Source: Colwellia sp. MB3u-41 (GTDB lineage Bacteria; Pseudomonadota; Gammaproteobacteria; Enterobacterales; Alteromonadaceae). From it: a stretch of 64,000 bases of DNA. Shown here piece by piece: positions 7,363-16,351 of this stretch. A model generated the notes under the pieces. That model did no database searches, was not told where the DNA came from, and saw nothing but the letters and a program-made list of their open reading frames with translations. The stretch is taken from positions 248,001 to 312,000 of the forward strand of contig NZ_JACGUT010000079.1 in NCBI RefSeq assembly GCF_014076845.1, read 5' to 3'. The first letter of the stretch is position 1, and every line of letters begins with the position of its first letter. The position numbers and the translations under genes are program-made.

Positions 7363-9228
7363 ATGATAATTGGGTTGCAAGTAAGGCATTTCAAAGCGTA
7401 TAAGAATATTAAATACATTCCTATTGGTCATGAGCATAACTTCGTTGCTTATTCTGGTGAAAATGGAGCAGGTAAAAGTTCTATTCTTGAAGCTTTAGAC
7501 ACTTTTTTAAATAATAAAACGTGGCTTCTTACAAAAAACACTAATGCCACGGATTCGTATATTTGTCCTCTCTTTTTAATACCTAAAGATAAAGCACCTC
7601 GATTAACAAGTAATTTCGAAACCATAAGTAACTATTTTTGGGAATTGGAGCAGAAAGATAAAAGAGATCAGTTTTTTGAAATCCGAGACAAGCTAATTGA
7701 AAGTCATAGAGATACACATTTTTTAATTTTTGCTGGGGAAACAATAGAACACAAAATTTTATTTCCTTTTGGTGATTCCATTCAAAAAAGCCTATTGAAA
7801 GAATTAGAACCTAATTTCTCAGAAAAAAACTTTCTGAAAGAATTAAAAGACATTTATTCCTATGTATATATTCCAGTTGAGATAAATTCAGAAGACTTCA
7901 CTAAAATTGAGACTGTAGAAATGCAGAAAATATTCAATAAAGAAGTTGTGAATGAAATTAAGAAATCGCTACGACCTAAAGATATCGAAAACATTAATAC
8001 TCGACTTGATTCATTTGTAAATGAATTAGAAGGGAAGATGGAGGGTAATTATTATTATGATACTGGTGATACAGGTACTAAAAAACTAACTCAAACCTCA
8101 CTAGTCGATACGATCCTTGAGATGTATTTCAAGAAAAGAGTATTGATGAAAGGTAGCAGGGATAAAGTTAAATTATCTAAAAAAATGAGTGAATTAAGTG
8201 CAGGAGAGAAAAGAGAATCTTTAATAAACTTGGTCTATGTTTTTTTAAAAGAAGAAAAAGAAAGAGATAAAATAATCATAATAGGTATAGATGAACCTGA
8301 AAATTCACTACATACAGCGATTTGTTATGAACAATTTGAAAAATTAAAAAAAGTATCAAAATTTGCACAGGTTTTATTAACTACACATTGGTATGGTTTC
8401 TTACCAATTGTTGATAGAGGGTTGGTGCATTTTATTAAAACAGAAATAAAAGAGAAAGATTCTGGTTCTGATGAAATTGTAGTTTTTGATCAGACAGTCG
8501 ATTTATACAGATATCCCTATCAAACAAAAAAACTACCAAAAGATTTTTCTTTAAAAAGTACCAACGATTTGGTTCAATCAATTTTCCACTCATTAACGAC
8601 AAGTAATCCATATAACTGGTTGATATGTGAAGGTTCAAGTGATCAGATATATCTAGATTATTTTTTGAGAAATATAAAAGAGGAATTAAATTTACAGATA
8701 ATTCCTGTCGGTGGAGTTGAGCTAGTTAAAAAGTTCCATACGTATATATCTTTACCAATACATGAAATTATTGGCGCTAAAAACAACGGTCGAGTGTTTT
8801 GTTTAACTGATACAGATGCTAACTTAAGAAAAAATGGTGTAGTCCAATATAAAGATTTAAAACCCCACATAATATTAAAAAGACTTTCTGTTGGTGATAA
8901 TCACGTTACTGAATTAATTAATTTTGAAGTCGAAGAAAGACAACAACCAATTGATATCGAAAAATCACTTAATCCTGAAGTTTTTTTAGAAACACTAATA
9001 CAGCTTGAAGTTGATGGTAAATACTTAATAGATACAGACGGAATACAAAATATTAAAGGAAATACTACAACTGGTAATTTAAGAAATTGGGAAATAGAAA
9101 ATTTCTTTTCTGATGAAAAAATGAAAGATGATTTTGCATTAAAATACATTTCAGTTATGGCAGAACGTTTTGATGATAAATATACTCCAACTTGGGTGAA
9201 AGAGATTATAGATTTTTTTTCCAAATAA
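7363..9228 (+). CDS. OLD-like ATPase with C-terminal TOPRIM nuclease domain
   Basis: A 621-residue protein. An ABC/SMC-type ATPase half carries Walker A GENGAGKSS (32-40), an ABC signature-like LSAGEKRES (about 278-286), Walker B IIIIGIDEPENS (about 305-316) and an H-loop TTHWY (about 340). It is followed by a TOPRIM fold with the catalytic Glu in ICEGSSD (about 421-427) and the DxD in LTDTDAN (about 482-488). This layout is that of OLD-family nucleases, which include phage-defence proteins such as P2 Old and GajA. All key residues are present, so it is probably active. No GajB-like helicase or other partner is adjacent. It is clearly more AT-rich than its neighbours and lies between two gene-poor stretches, suggesting transfer. 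Confidence 0.8.
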   Translation: MIIGLQVRHFKAYKNIKYIPIGHEHNFVAYSGENGAGKSSILEALDTFLNNKTWLLTKNTNATDSYICPLFLIPKDKAPRLTSNFETISNYFWELEQKDKRDQFFEIRDKLIESHRDTHFLIFAGETIEHKILFPFGDSIQKSLLKELEPNFSEKNFLKELKDIYSYVYIPVEINSEDFTKIETVEMQKIFNKEVVNEIKKSLRPKDIENINTRLDSFVNELEGKMEGNYYYDTGDTGTKKLTQTSLVDTILEMYFKKRVLMKGSRDKVKLSKKMSELSAGEKRESLINLVYVFLKEEKERDKIIIIGIDEPENSLHTAICYEQFEKLKKVSKFAQVLLTTHWYGFLPIVDRGLVHFIKTEIKEKDSGSDEIVVFDQTVDLYRYPYQTKKLPKDFSLKSTNDLVQSIFHSLTTSNPYNWLICEGSSDQIYLDYFLRNIKEELNLQIIPVGGVELVKKFHTYISLPIHEIIGAKNNGRVFCLTDTDANLRKNGVVQYKDLKPHIILKRLSVGDNHVTELINFEVEERQQPIDIEKSLNPEVFLETLIQLEVDGKYLIDTDGIQNIKGNTTTGNLRNWEIENFFSDEKMKDDFALKYISVMAERFDDKYTPTWVKEIIDFFSK

Positions 9229-9552
9229 CCATCAAGATTCGTGCTAATGCAATTTTAGAGTGACCGCAATGGTTGGCTAAGCGGACTATTTATTAAGATA
9301 AATCCGTGTCTAAATTAGGACGGCTATGTGGCAAAAGTTAGCGTTCTGAGGTGGACTCAACAGGATCCTGTGCCACCATTTAGTTCATTCATTTACTTGT
9401 ATTGCCATAACTTAAAAGTACTAAAATACCTATCGGCCATTGAATATCACTCGCTACAATCAATTGCTCTGACCCTTTGATTTTCTTACCTTTGCTGTCT
9501 GGTTAACATTGCCAACAGAAAATTGGTTTTTGTCATCCTTTAATATTGTAGG
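9229..9552. other. Non-coding region with a possible decayed fragment
   Basis: 324 bp without an intact gene. On the minus strand a stop-free run of about 37 codons (about 9502 down to a stop at 9389-9391) reads like protein (KGSEQLIVASDIQWPIGILV) but has no start and an in-frame stop just upstream. It may be the remnant of a lost gene or chance. Confidence 0.3.
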
Positions 9553-10434
9553 TTAGTCAACAGACAAGACTTTGTCCTTCGAAGGTATAGTGCTTATCTG
9601 ATTAAGTAATAAAGCGGCCAAAATAATTCCACCACCAATACTTAACCTCAGTATGTCCGCCTCCCGGTTCCAAATCAGTACATTAACAACAATACCTGCT
9701 GGAATAAGTACATTATTCATTGCGGCTAACGCACCTACATTGACTAACGTCGCGCCTTTATTCCACCCAAAGTAGCCTAAGCCCGAAGCAACGATGCCTA
9801 AGTAAATGAGCACTCCCCATTGAATTGGTGTACTGGGTAACTTATCTGTATTGCCAAATAAAACATAACACACAGTAGCGACTAATAATGCGCCAATAAA
9901 AAACCACCCAAATACAGTTTTATGATCCACCTTACTGTTGCTCATTAAACGTTTGTAAGTCACTTGCCCTGTGGCAAAACACATATTGGCCGCTTGCACT
10001 AATAACAAGCCCATCAAAAAGTTACTATTAATACTTTCATAGCGAATAGCTAACGCACCACATACGGCAATAAGGGCTATAACAAAAAAACGAGGGTTAA
10101 AATGCTTTTCAAGCGCATCGTTTAGTAGCGTAATATAAATGGGGGTCATTACCGTAAATAATAATACTTCAGGCACAGATAAATATAAAAAGGAGTGATA
10201 GTAAAAACTATACATGGCGCCAAGTTGTATCGCGCCAATAAACATGAGCTTTATAGCTAAGGGCTTTGGTGTTTTTTTAAAACTTAAAAACGGTAAAAAA
10301 ACTAAAGTAGCCAGCGCAATGCGCATCAAAACGCTAAACCACGCATCAACTTGACCGGCTAAATAAACCCCAATTAAACTAAATGAAAATGCCCAAAGCA
10401 GGGTCACTGCAAATAAATAGCCCATAAATATCAT
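9553..10434 (-). CDS. EamA/DMT-family transporter
   Basis: A 293-residue inner-membrane protein with about ten predicted helices arranged as two EamA repeats (about 1-130 and 145-280). The repeat hallmarks are visible: TLLWAFSFSLIG near the start and a glycine-rich AALMNNVLIPAG-like segment (read here as AAMNNVLIPAGIV) in the second repeat. The family exports amino acids or other metabolites. The substrate cannot be read from sequence. The first ATG is used; a second in-frame ATG three codons later is possible, and neither has a strong ribosome-binding site. It appears to be monocistronic. Confidence 0.82.
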   Translation of the reverse strand: MIFMGYLFAVTLLWAFSFSLIGVYLAGQVDAWFSVLMRIALATLVFLPFLSFKKTPKPLAIKLMFIGAIQLGAMYSFYYHSFLYLSVPEVLLFTVMTPIYITLLNDALEKHFNPRFFVIALIAVCGALAIRYESINSNFLMGLLLVQAANMCFATGQVTYKRLMSNSKVDHKTVFGWFFIGALLVATVCYVLFGNTDKLPSTPIQWGVLIYLGIVASGLGYFGWNKGATLVNVGALAAMNNVLIPAGIVVNVLIWNREADILRLSIGGGIILAALLLNQISTIPSKDKVLSVD

Positions 10435-10690
10435 CGTTAATTAATTAATGGCGACAGTCTATCTCTTATAAAAAATAAAATCTCTCCATTGGGTTTTTAT
10501 AATAATGACTTTATGCCATAACGCTAGCTAACTTACCTATCGTTAAATTAGCAGCTAGCAGCGTTACCATATTTCACTTTCCTTGAGATTCTCGACAGTA
10601 AGGGTAATAATATAAATGTATTACAAACAGCTTCCCTCAAGTTAACTTAAGGTTTTATAGTGCCGTCACTTTTAATAACCAAGGATCTTT

Positions 10691-11113
10691 ATGCTACACA
10701 TTGAACATATAAACTTAGTCGTACATGATATTCCAGAAACTCTTACTTTCTACCAAGCCGCCTTTCCTCATTGGAAAGTGAGAGCTAAAGGCACCGCTGA
10801 GTGGCACGGCGTGGCGCGCAATTGGCTACACTTTGGTGACGATTATCAATACCTAACGTTCAATGATGATGGCATAGAAGAAAATCGTGATTTAACGGGT
10901 CACCAAGTAGGTTTAGCGCATTTTGCCTTTGTAACCCCTAACTTGTCTGCAATGAAAAGTAGATTGGCTGAAGCAGGCTTTGCAGTGCATAAACAAGGGG
11001 CTGAAAATCCATATCGGGCTAACTTGTATTTTCTAGACCCTAATGGCTTTGAAGTAGAATTTGTCGAATATTCTAGCGATTTACCCGAACAGCGTAATAG
11101 TAGCGATGAGTAA
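10691..11113 (+). CDS. VOC-family (glyoxalase/dioxygenase-like) protein
   Basis: A 140-residue single-unit VOC protein with paired beta-alpha-beta-beta-beta modules. Likely metal ligands are the His in HINLVV near the start, the His of GLAHFAFVTP (about residue 76) and the Glu of FEVEFVEYS near the end. Members include glyoxalase I, bleomycin-binding proteins and dioxygenases. No substrate can be assigned. AAGGA precedes the ATG by 8 bp. It is convergent with the RND operon across a shared terminator. Confidence 0.82.
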   Translation: MLHIEHINLVVHDIPETLTFYQAAFPHWKVRAKGTAEWHGVARNWLHFGDDYQYLTFNDDGIEENRDLTGHQVGLAHFAFVTPNLSAMKSRLAEAGFAVHKQGAENPYRANLYFLDPNGFEVEFVEYSSDLPEQRNSSDE

Positions 11114-11131
11114 CTTAATACGCTAAAAGCG

Positions 11132-11167
11132 AAAGGGCATCACTTAACCATAAGTGATGCCCTTTTC
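11132..11167. terminator. Bidirectional terminator between VOC and RND genes
   Basis: A 15-bp perfect stem (11132-11146 and 11151-11165) has a 4-nt loop, with T on the plus side and A before it for the minus side. It can serve both convergent transcripts. Confidence 0.85.
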
Positions 11168-11209
11168 TTTTGAAGTAAACGTTTAAAACAAAAGTCTTAA
11201 CCGTTAAAT

Positions 11210-14200
11210 TCAGATTACGGCGGTTGTGATGTCTTGTTTATGTTCCGCTAAAGCCTCTCTGCGCTCTGCAAATAACAGGTAAAAACTGGGTAGCACAAAC
11301 AGTGTAAATATTGTACCTATAAACATACCAGCCACAAGAATAATACCAATACTATTTCGAGCTTCTGCTCCGGCTCCAGTCACCAACACTAGCGGAAAGT
11401 GACCTAAAATAGTCGCCGCAGTAGTCATGAGTATTGGACGCAAACGTGTCGTTGCCGCCTCGGTAACGGCCGCTAATTTATTAGCACCCGCTTCCTGCGC
11501 ATGATTAGCAAATTCAACAATCAAAATACCATTTTTAGCAATCAAACCAATTAAGGTGATCAAGCCAATTTGTGAGTAAATATTAATGGTTGTTAGCTCC
11601 ATATAAGGTATTACCAATGCTCCTGACAAGGCTAATGGCACACAACCTAACAACACCACAAGGGGATCCCTGAAGCTGTTAAATTGTACCGCTAAGACTA
11701 AAAACACGATCAGTAATGACACACCTAGCACCATCATTAAAGTACTACCTTCTTTGCGAAGCTGACGTGATTCACCTGCATAGTCGATACTGTAACCTGT
11801 AGGTAACATGTTTCTTGCGGCATTTTCTAATGTTGCTAGTGCTTGTTCTTTGTTAACACCTGGCGCAACGCCACCATAAACTTTAAATGAAGCTTGTTGA
11901 GCGAACGTTGATAATTCTCGTGGTACTGTTTTCCACTTTAAATCAGCAACGGCTGAAACAGGTATTAATTCCCCTGAAGGTATTTTAATGTTCAATGCTA
12001 GAATTTCTTCTGTTTTTCCGCGCACGTTATTATCGACCATAGGAATAACGCGATATGCTTTGCCGTTAGCATCAAAACGGTTAACGAAGTTACTTGATAG
12101 CAAAATACTCATTTGCTCACTAATATCAGCAACACTCATCCCAAGGTCAGCAATTTTTTGACGATCAAGTTGTAATTCAACTTGTGGTAAATCTATTTTT
12201 AAATCCGTGTCTGCAAAAAGAAAATTGCCACTCGCAAAGGCAGCACCTACTAATTGATCCGCATAGCTTTTCATTTCGGCATATGAAGCCGAAGATTTAA
12301 CCACCATTTCAATCTCAAACTGTCCTGCCGTTGGCAGTGAACCTGGTAATATGGGTAACATATTTAAACCCGGAATTTGTGCCAATTTGCCATACATTTG
12401 AGGAACAAGTTCCTGTGATGAATAATCACGGTCGTCAGCACCCACTAGTTCTAAACCACCAAACCCACCTGAAGTAAACAGTAGTTGCCAAACTTTTAAA
12501 CCGCCTTCAATGTCTTGCAGTGTTTCCACCACTGGATCCATTTGAGCAACGTTATAGGTCAATGAAGAATCAGGAGGTGACATAACAACAAACATGACCA
12601 TTGCTTGATCTTCAACAGGCGCTAGCTCTTTCTTTGATTGCAAATAAAAAGGCACCGAGAGTAAAGACACTACCGCTGCAATCAAAAAAACTTGTCCCTG
12701 CCATTTGAAAATACGCTGTAATAATTCTCCATAGGCTAGCTGAATATTCTCAAAGAGTTGGTTCACTTTTTGCGTTAACCAACCTTCTTCCCCGCCTTTA
12801 GGCAGTATATGTGCGCTCATTACCGATGATAAAGTAATCGCGACAATACCTGAAATAATCACCGCAATTGCCAGTGTAAAAGCAAACTCTTTAAATAAAA
12901 CACCCGTTAAGCCTGATAAAAAACCAATCGGAGCATATACCGCAGCCAAGGTTAAGGTCATTGAAATAATAGGAACGAGCAGCTGTCGTGAACTTTCTAA
13001 AGCCGCGTCAAATTTTGAATAGCCCTTGCGCATTAATCGGGCAACGTTTTCAACGACCACAATCGCATCATCAACAACTAAGCCAACCGATAGTACAATC
13101 GCTAATACCGTTAATAAGTTCAGTGAAAAACCCATAAATGACATTGCAGCTACCGCGCCAAGAATAGAAATAGGTATGGTTATTAAAGGTACCATTGCAC
13201 TTCTAAATGACCCCATTAACAAGAGAACGACCAAACCCACTAAGACGACAGTTTCCATTAAGGTGATAAAAATTTCACTTAATGCATCACGCATATAAAG
13301 TGTGCCGTCAAAGGCAAAATCAATTGTCATACCTAAGGGTAGTGTCTGATTTAACTCAGCAATTTTTTTATATAGGTTGTCACCGATATCAATTTCATTG
13401 GCACCCGGTAATGGCCAAATTGAAATATAAACGGTGTCTTTATCATTGAGTCTTGCCGTGATGCTGGCATCTTCTGCGGCTATTTCTATACGAGCAATAT
13501 CTGTTAAATGAATCGTTGCACCGTCACGATTTGCTACCACTAATTCTTCAAATTCACTTACTGATGTTAATTGGCTATTCGCAACAATATCAATACGCTG
13601 CCGACTATTTTCAGCATAGCCCATCGTTGCAATACTGTTATTGGTAGCTAAAGCTTGATACACATCTTTTGAACTTAAGTTAAAGGCCGTAAGCGCTTGT
13701 GTATTCAACCAAATGCGCATCGCTGGTGTTCTAGCACCTTCAATACCAACACGTTGTACACCTTCTATCGCGTTGAGCACCGGATTCACTTGTCGCGTTA
13801 AGTAATCGGTAACTTTAGATAAGTCATTGCCATTAGCATTAACATTTAAATAGAACACGGCAAAAGGACGATCGGCTCGGCTCACCGACACGATAGGGTC
13901 TTGCGAACCTGCGGGTAATTCATAACGAATTTGACTCAGTCGCGCGGTTAATTCAGCTAAAGCCAATGTACTGTTTTCATTTAAGTTAAGCCATGCTGTG
14001 ACTTTACTGCTACCGGAAGTCGTTTTAGACTCAACATACTCAACCCCCGGAACTGTTGCGGCAGCGCGCTCTATAGGTTCAGTGACAAACCCTTGTACCA
14101 CTTCAGCAGAGGCGCCAATATAATAGGTATCGATGACTAACGAAGCGCTTTCTATTTTTGGAAACTGTAAAACAGGTATTTTACTAATAGACCAAAGACC

Positions 14201-14308
14201 GGCTAAACAAATGATAATAGACAAAACTAAAGCGACCACAGGACGGCGGACAAAGATGTCCATGACTGAAGCTTTGCTACTCGACATTGGGCTTGAAGTT
14301 TTTTTCAT
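11210..14308 (-). CDS. RND efflux pump, inner-membrane permease (AcrB/MexF family)
   Basis: A 1032-residue HAE1-type RND permease of usual length with 12 predicted membrane helices and two large periplasmic loops. The N-terminus has the typical MDIFVRRPVVALVLSII. The proton-relay aspartates are in the fourth helix (GLVVDDAIVVVEN). The last gene of a three-gene operon, it is coupled to the adaptor gene by a one-base TAATG overlap, with AGGGCG as ribosome-binding site. It should form a tripartite exporter with the adaptor and an outer-membrane channel encoded elsewhere. Substrates may be drugs, bile acids or solvents; specificity is not predictable. Confidence 0.92.
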   Translation of the reverse strand: MKKTSSPMSSSKASVMDIFVRRPVVALVLSIIICLAGLWSISKIPVLQFPKIESASLVIDTYYIGASAEVVQGFVTEPIERAAATVPGVEYVESKTTSGSSKVTAWLNLNENSTLALAELTARLSQIRYELPAGSQDPIVSVSRADRPFAVFYLNVNANGNDLSKVTDYLTRQVNPVLNAIEGVQRVGIEGARTPAMRIWLNTQALTAFNLSSKDVYQALATNNSIATMGYAENSRQRIDIVANSQLTSVSEFEELVVANRDGATIHLTDIARIEIAAEDASITARLNDKDTVYISIWPLPGANEIDIGDNLYKKIAELNQTLPLGMTIDFAFDGTLYMRDALSEIFITLMETVVLVGLVVLLLMGSFRSAMVPLITIPISILGAVAAMSFMGFSLNLLTVLAIVLSVGLVVDDAIVVVENVARLMRKGYSKFDAALESSRQLLVPIISMTLTLAAVYAPIGFLSGLTGVLFKEFAFTLAIAVIISGIVAITLSSVMSAHILPKGGEEGWLTQKVNQLFENIQLAYGELLQRIFKWQGQVFLIAAVVSLLSVPFYLQSKKELAPVEDQAMVMFVVMSPPDSSLTYNVAQMDPVVETLQDIEGGLKVWQLLFTSGGFGGLELVGADDRDYSSQELVPQMYGKLAQIPGLNMLPILPGSLPTAGQFEIEMVVKSSASYAEMKSYADQLVGAAFASGNFLFADTDLKIDLPQVELQLDRQKIADLGMSVADISEQMSILLSSNFVNRFDANGKAYRVIPMVDNNVRGKTEEILALNIKIPSGELIPVSAVADLKWKTVPRELSTFAQQASFKVYGGVAPGVNKEQALATLENAARNMLPTGYSIDYAGESRQLRKEGSTLMMVLGVSLLIVFLVLAVQFNSFRDPLVVLLGCVPLALSGALVIPYMELTTINIYSQIGLITLIGLIAKNGILIVEFANHAQEAGANKLAAVTEAATTRLRPILMTTAATILGHFPLVLVTGAGAEARNSIGIILVAGMFIGTIFTLFVLPSFYLLFAERREALAEHKQDITTAVI

Positions 14309-15414
14309 TATAGCGCCCTAATTTTATCAGCCGTATTAGCCGACAAAGACTCAGCAACATACACTCTCATTTGTGGAAATAATTTGAAGGCACCTTTTGT
14401 GGCAATGAGTTGTCCTTCTTTAATACCTGATAGCACGAATACACGGTCATCATTTCGGTCTCCTAATATAACGCTCACTTTTTTAGCGCGGTAAGCTCCT
14501 TCGCCTTCAGCCTCTAGAATAAAGACATAACTGCCTAGAGGATCACGCGTAATAGCGACATCAGGAACTGAAATAACCAGGGCCTTCGCGGCAATGGGCG
14601 AGTAAACACTGACTAGGGTATTAGGTTTTAAGGCTAATAATGACGATTTCACTTGTGCTCGATATTTCAAGCTACGTGATACACGTTTAAGTTGTGGGTC
14701 GATAGCAATAATTGTGGCATCAAAAGATTTCAGCTGGTTCATGGGGTTGATTTTAACAACCGAGCCAACCACAAGCTCTTTGTAGACTTGTGGTAAGTAG
14801 AAATCAACCCAAGTAAATTCATTCACACCAATCAAAGTAAGTACCTGACTATTTTTATCTAAATATTGTCCTACTTCCAGATTATGAATAGCCACATTTG
14901 CATCAAAAGGAGCTCTCAGCTTTTTCTTATAGATAGTGCTTTCTAATATCGCTACATCTGACTTAGCCACTTCAAACGCGGCTTCAGCTTGATCGACAAG
15001 CTCGGCACTAATTTCGTTATTTTTCTTCAACTCAATATAGCGACGATAGGTTTTTTTAGTAAATGTTAGCTGTGCTTGTGCGGCGATTAACCGAGCGTCT
15101 TCATCACGGTGGTCAATTTCAACAAGTACTTGGCCTTTTTTAACTAAATGTCCTGACTTCGCATTGATTTTGGTAATTTGACCAGCAAATTCATTATTTA
15201 ATGACAATGCTTTAAACGCTTGTACTTCGCCACTGACTTTCAGCATTTTTTGATAATCAACAAGCACAGCTTTAGTCGCATTTACTGTTGCTGAAGACTC
15301 TGGCATTTGCGCCCCTGAAGAAGATGCCTCTTGTAAAAATGTTTTATAAAAATACAAACCACTAATCACCGCGGCTAAAATTATAATAGTCATAATCCAT
15401 TGACGGATTTTCAT
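14308..15414 (-). CDS. RND efflux periplasmic adaptor (membrane fusion protein)
   Basis: A 368-residue adaptor with an N-terminal membrane segment (about residues 6-24), lipoyl half-motifs (GQITKINAKSGHLVKKGQVL and KLRAPFDANVAIHNLEVGQ), an alpha-hairpin of about 60 residues between them, and beta-barrel and membrane-proximal domains. The ATG at 15414 is chosen over 15438 because AAAGGA stands just before it. It links the RND permease to an outer-membrane channel. The stop of the TetR gene is 28 bp upstream, supporting one operon. Confidence 0.9.
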   Translation of the reverse strand: MKIRQWIMTIIILAAVISGLYFYKTFLQEASSSGAQMPESSATVNATKAVLVDYQKMLKVSGEVQAFKALSLNNEFAGQITKINAKSGHLVKKGQVLVEIDHRDEDARLIAAQAQLTFTKKTYRRYIELKKNNEISAELVDQAEAAFEVAKSDVAILESTIYKKKLRAPFDANVAIHNLEVGQYLDKNSQVLTLIGVNEFTWVDFYLPQVYKELVVGSVVKINPMNQLKSFDATIIAIDPQLKRVSRSLKYRAQVKSSLLALKPNTLVSVYSPIAAKALVISVPDVAITRDPLGSYVFILEAEGEGAYRAKKVSVILGDRNDDRVFVLSGIKEGQLIATKGAFKLFPQMRVYVAESLSANTADKIRAL

Positions 15415-15442
15415 ATACTTTCCTTTATTATTTATCATTTTG

Positions 15443-16165
15443 TTATCTAAGCTCTGATATAACGAGTTGCTGAGCTACTTTTTCAATATCTTGTTTACTG
15501 ACTTTTTTTTGCCAATCGAAGGTATTAATAAAACGCTGTAAGTTAAGAATATGTACATTATCGGTTGATAAAGAAGCGATACTCTCTTGGATTTCATTTT
15601 CTTGGTTGGTGTTTCTACCATGATGAATCCTTACTGTTTGAAAATACCCTACATTTAAAGACCATGCTCCAATGCTTATTTGTTCCATAGCATTGATGCC
15701 AGATTGCAATTCTTTAGTATCTACTGCCGTTTGTAACAGTACCTGAAAAGAATCCTCACAGACTTTGCTACAGTTGATCATATAATCAAGCCAACGTTGC
15801 GAACATCGTTTCATAATGGCACGAGTGTTGACGATACTTTCTAGTTGATCATCAAAACTAAACATTTGTACTTTTGAAAAATCGAGTAAGCTCAAAGCAA
15901 TAATTCGTTCAGGTGTCGTAAGCGAGAGTGCAAGCACTTGACTAAAAACCCGATACTTTTCTTGATACATTTTTGTTGCCAGAGCAATCAGTAAATCTTC
16001 TTTACATTGCACAAACTTATACACTGAGCCCATAGATAGGCCCGCAGATTTAGCAATTGATGACATAGAAAAGTCTAACAATGTACTTTTTTCTATCGCA
16101 GTAACTGCGGCAAACAAAATTAACTTTTCTTGTTCTTCAAGACTAAACCTTGGTGCTGGTGCCAT
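15443..16165 (-). CDS. TetR/AcrR-family regulator of the RND operon
   Basis: A 240-residue TetR-type repressor. The helix-turn-helix is at about residues 30-60 (SSIAKSAGLSMGSVYKFVQCKEDLLIAL). The variable C-terminal domain would bind an inducer. The ATG at 16165 is chosen because AGAGGT lies 4 bp upstream, whereas the in-frame start at 16210 would run through a palindrome that looks like an operator. As the first gene of the efflux operon it probably represses its own operon and releases on binding a pump substrate (inference from the family). Confidence 0.85.
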   Translation of the reverse strand: MAPAPRFSLEEQEKLILFAAVTAIEKSTLLDFSMSSIAKSAGLSMGSVYKFVQCKEDLLIALATKMYQEKYRVFSQVLALSLTTPERIIALSLLDFSKVQMFSFDDQLESIVNTRAIMKRCSQRWLDYMINCSKVCEDSFQVLLQTAVDTKELQSGINAMEQISIGAWSLNVGYFQTVRIHHGRNTNQENEIQESIASLSTDNVHILNLQRFINTFDWQKKVSKQDIEKVAQQLVISELR

Positions 16166-16187
16166 GACAACCTCTTTTAACCCATCA

Positions 16188-16206
16188 ATTCGAATGAAAT
16201 TCGAAT
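16188..16206. promoter_or_regulatory. Candidate TetR operator
   Basis: The 8-bp palindrome ATTCGAAT occurs twice (16188-16195 and 16199-16206) separated by GAA, giving a 19-bp near-symmetric site 23 bp upstream of the TetR start codon. Position and symmetry fit autoregulation. Confidence 0.5.
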
Positions 16207-16216
16207 GCAATTATAT

Positions 16217-16241
16217 AGTATTGATATTGAAGTGCAATACT
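16217..16241. promoter_or_regulatory. Second inverted repeat in the tetR/crbS divergent region
   Basis: AGTATTG (16217-16223) and CAATACT (16235-16241) form 7-bp inverted arms with an 11-bp spacer, next to the first palindrome. This may be another regulator site or part of the promoter. It has no known match. Confidence 0.35.
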
Positions 16242-16351
16242 CGACAATTAATCCGTTAAAAGTGTTTTATTCATTAACCACTAACTGTAGTATAAATAAG
16301 CGTAGAGGCTTGGTATTGTAGAGCGTATAAAAATAAAAATTGAGATGTATT

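Noticed and set aside
7363-9228. Gabija or PARIS assignment for the OLD-like gene
   Set aside because: Both need a second gene next to it (GajB helicase or the PARIS partner); none is present.
9389-9502. Stop-free minus-strand run that reads like protein
   Set aside because: No start codon and an in-frame stop just upstream; noted as a possible remnant in the intergenic entry, not called as a gene.
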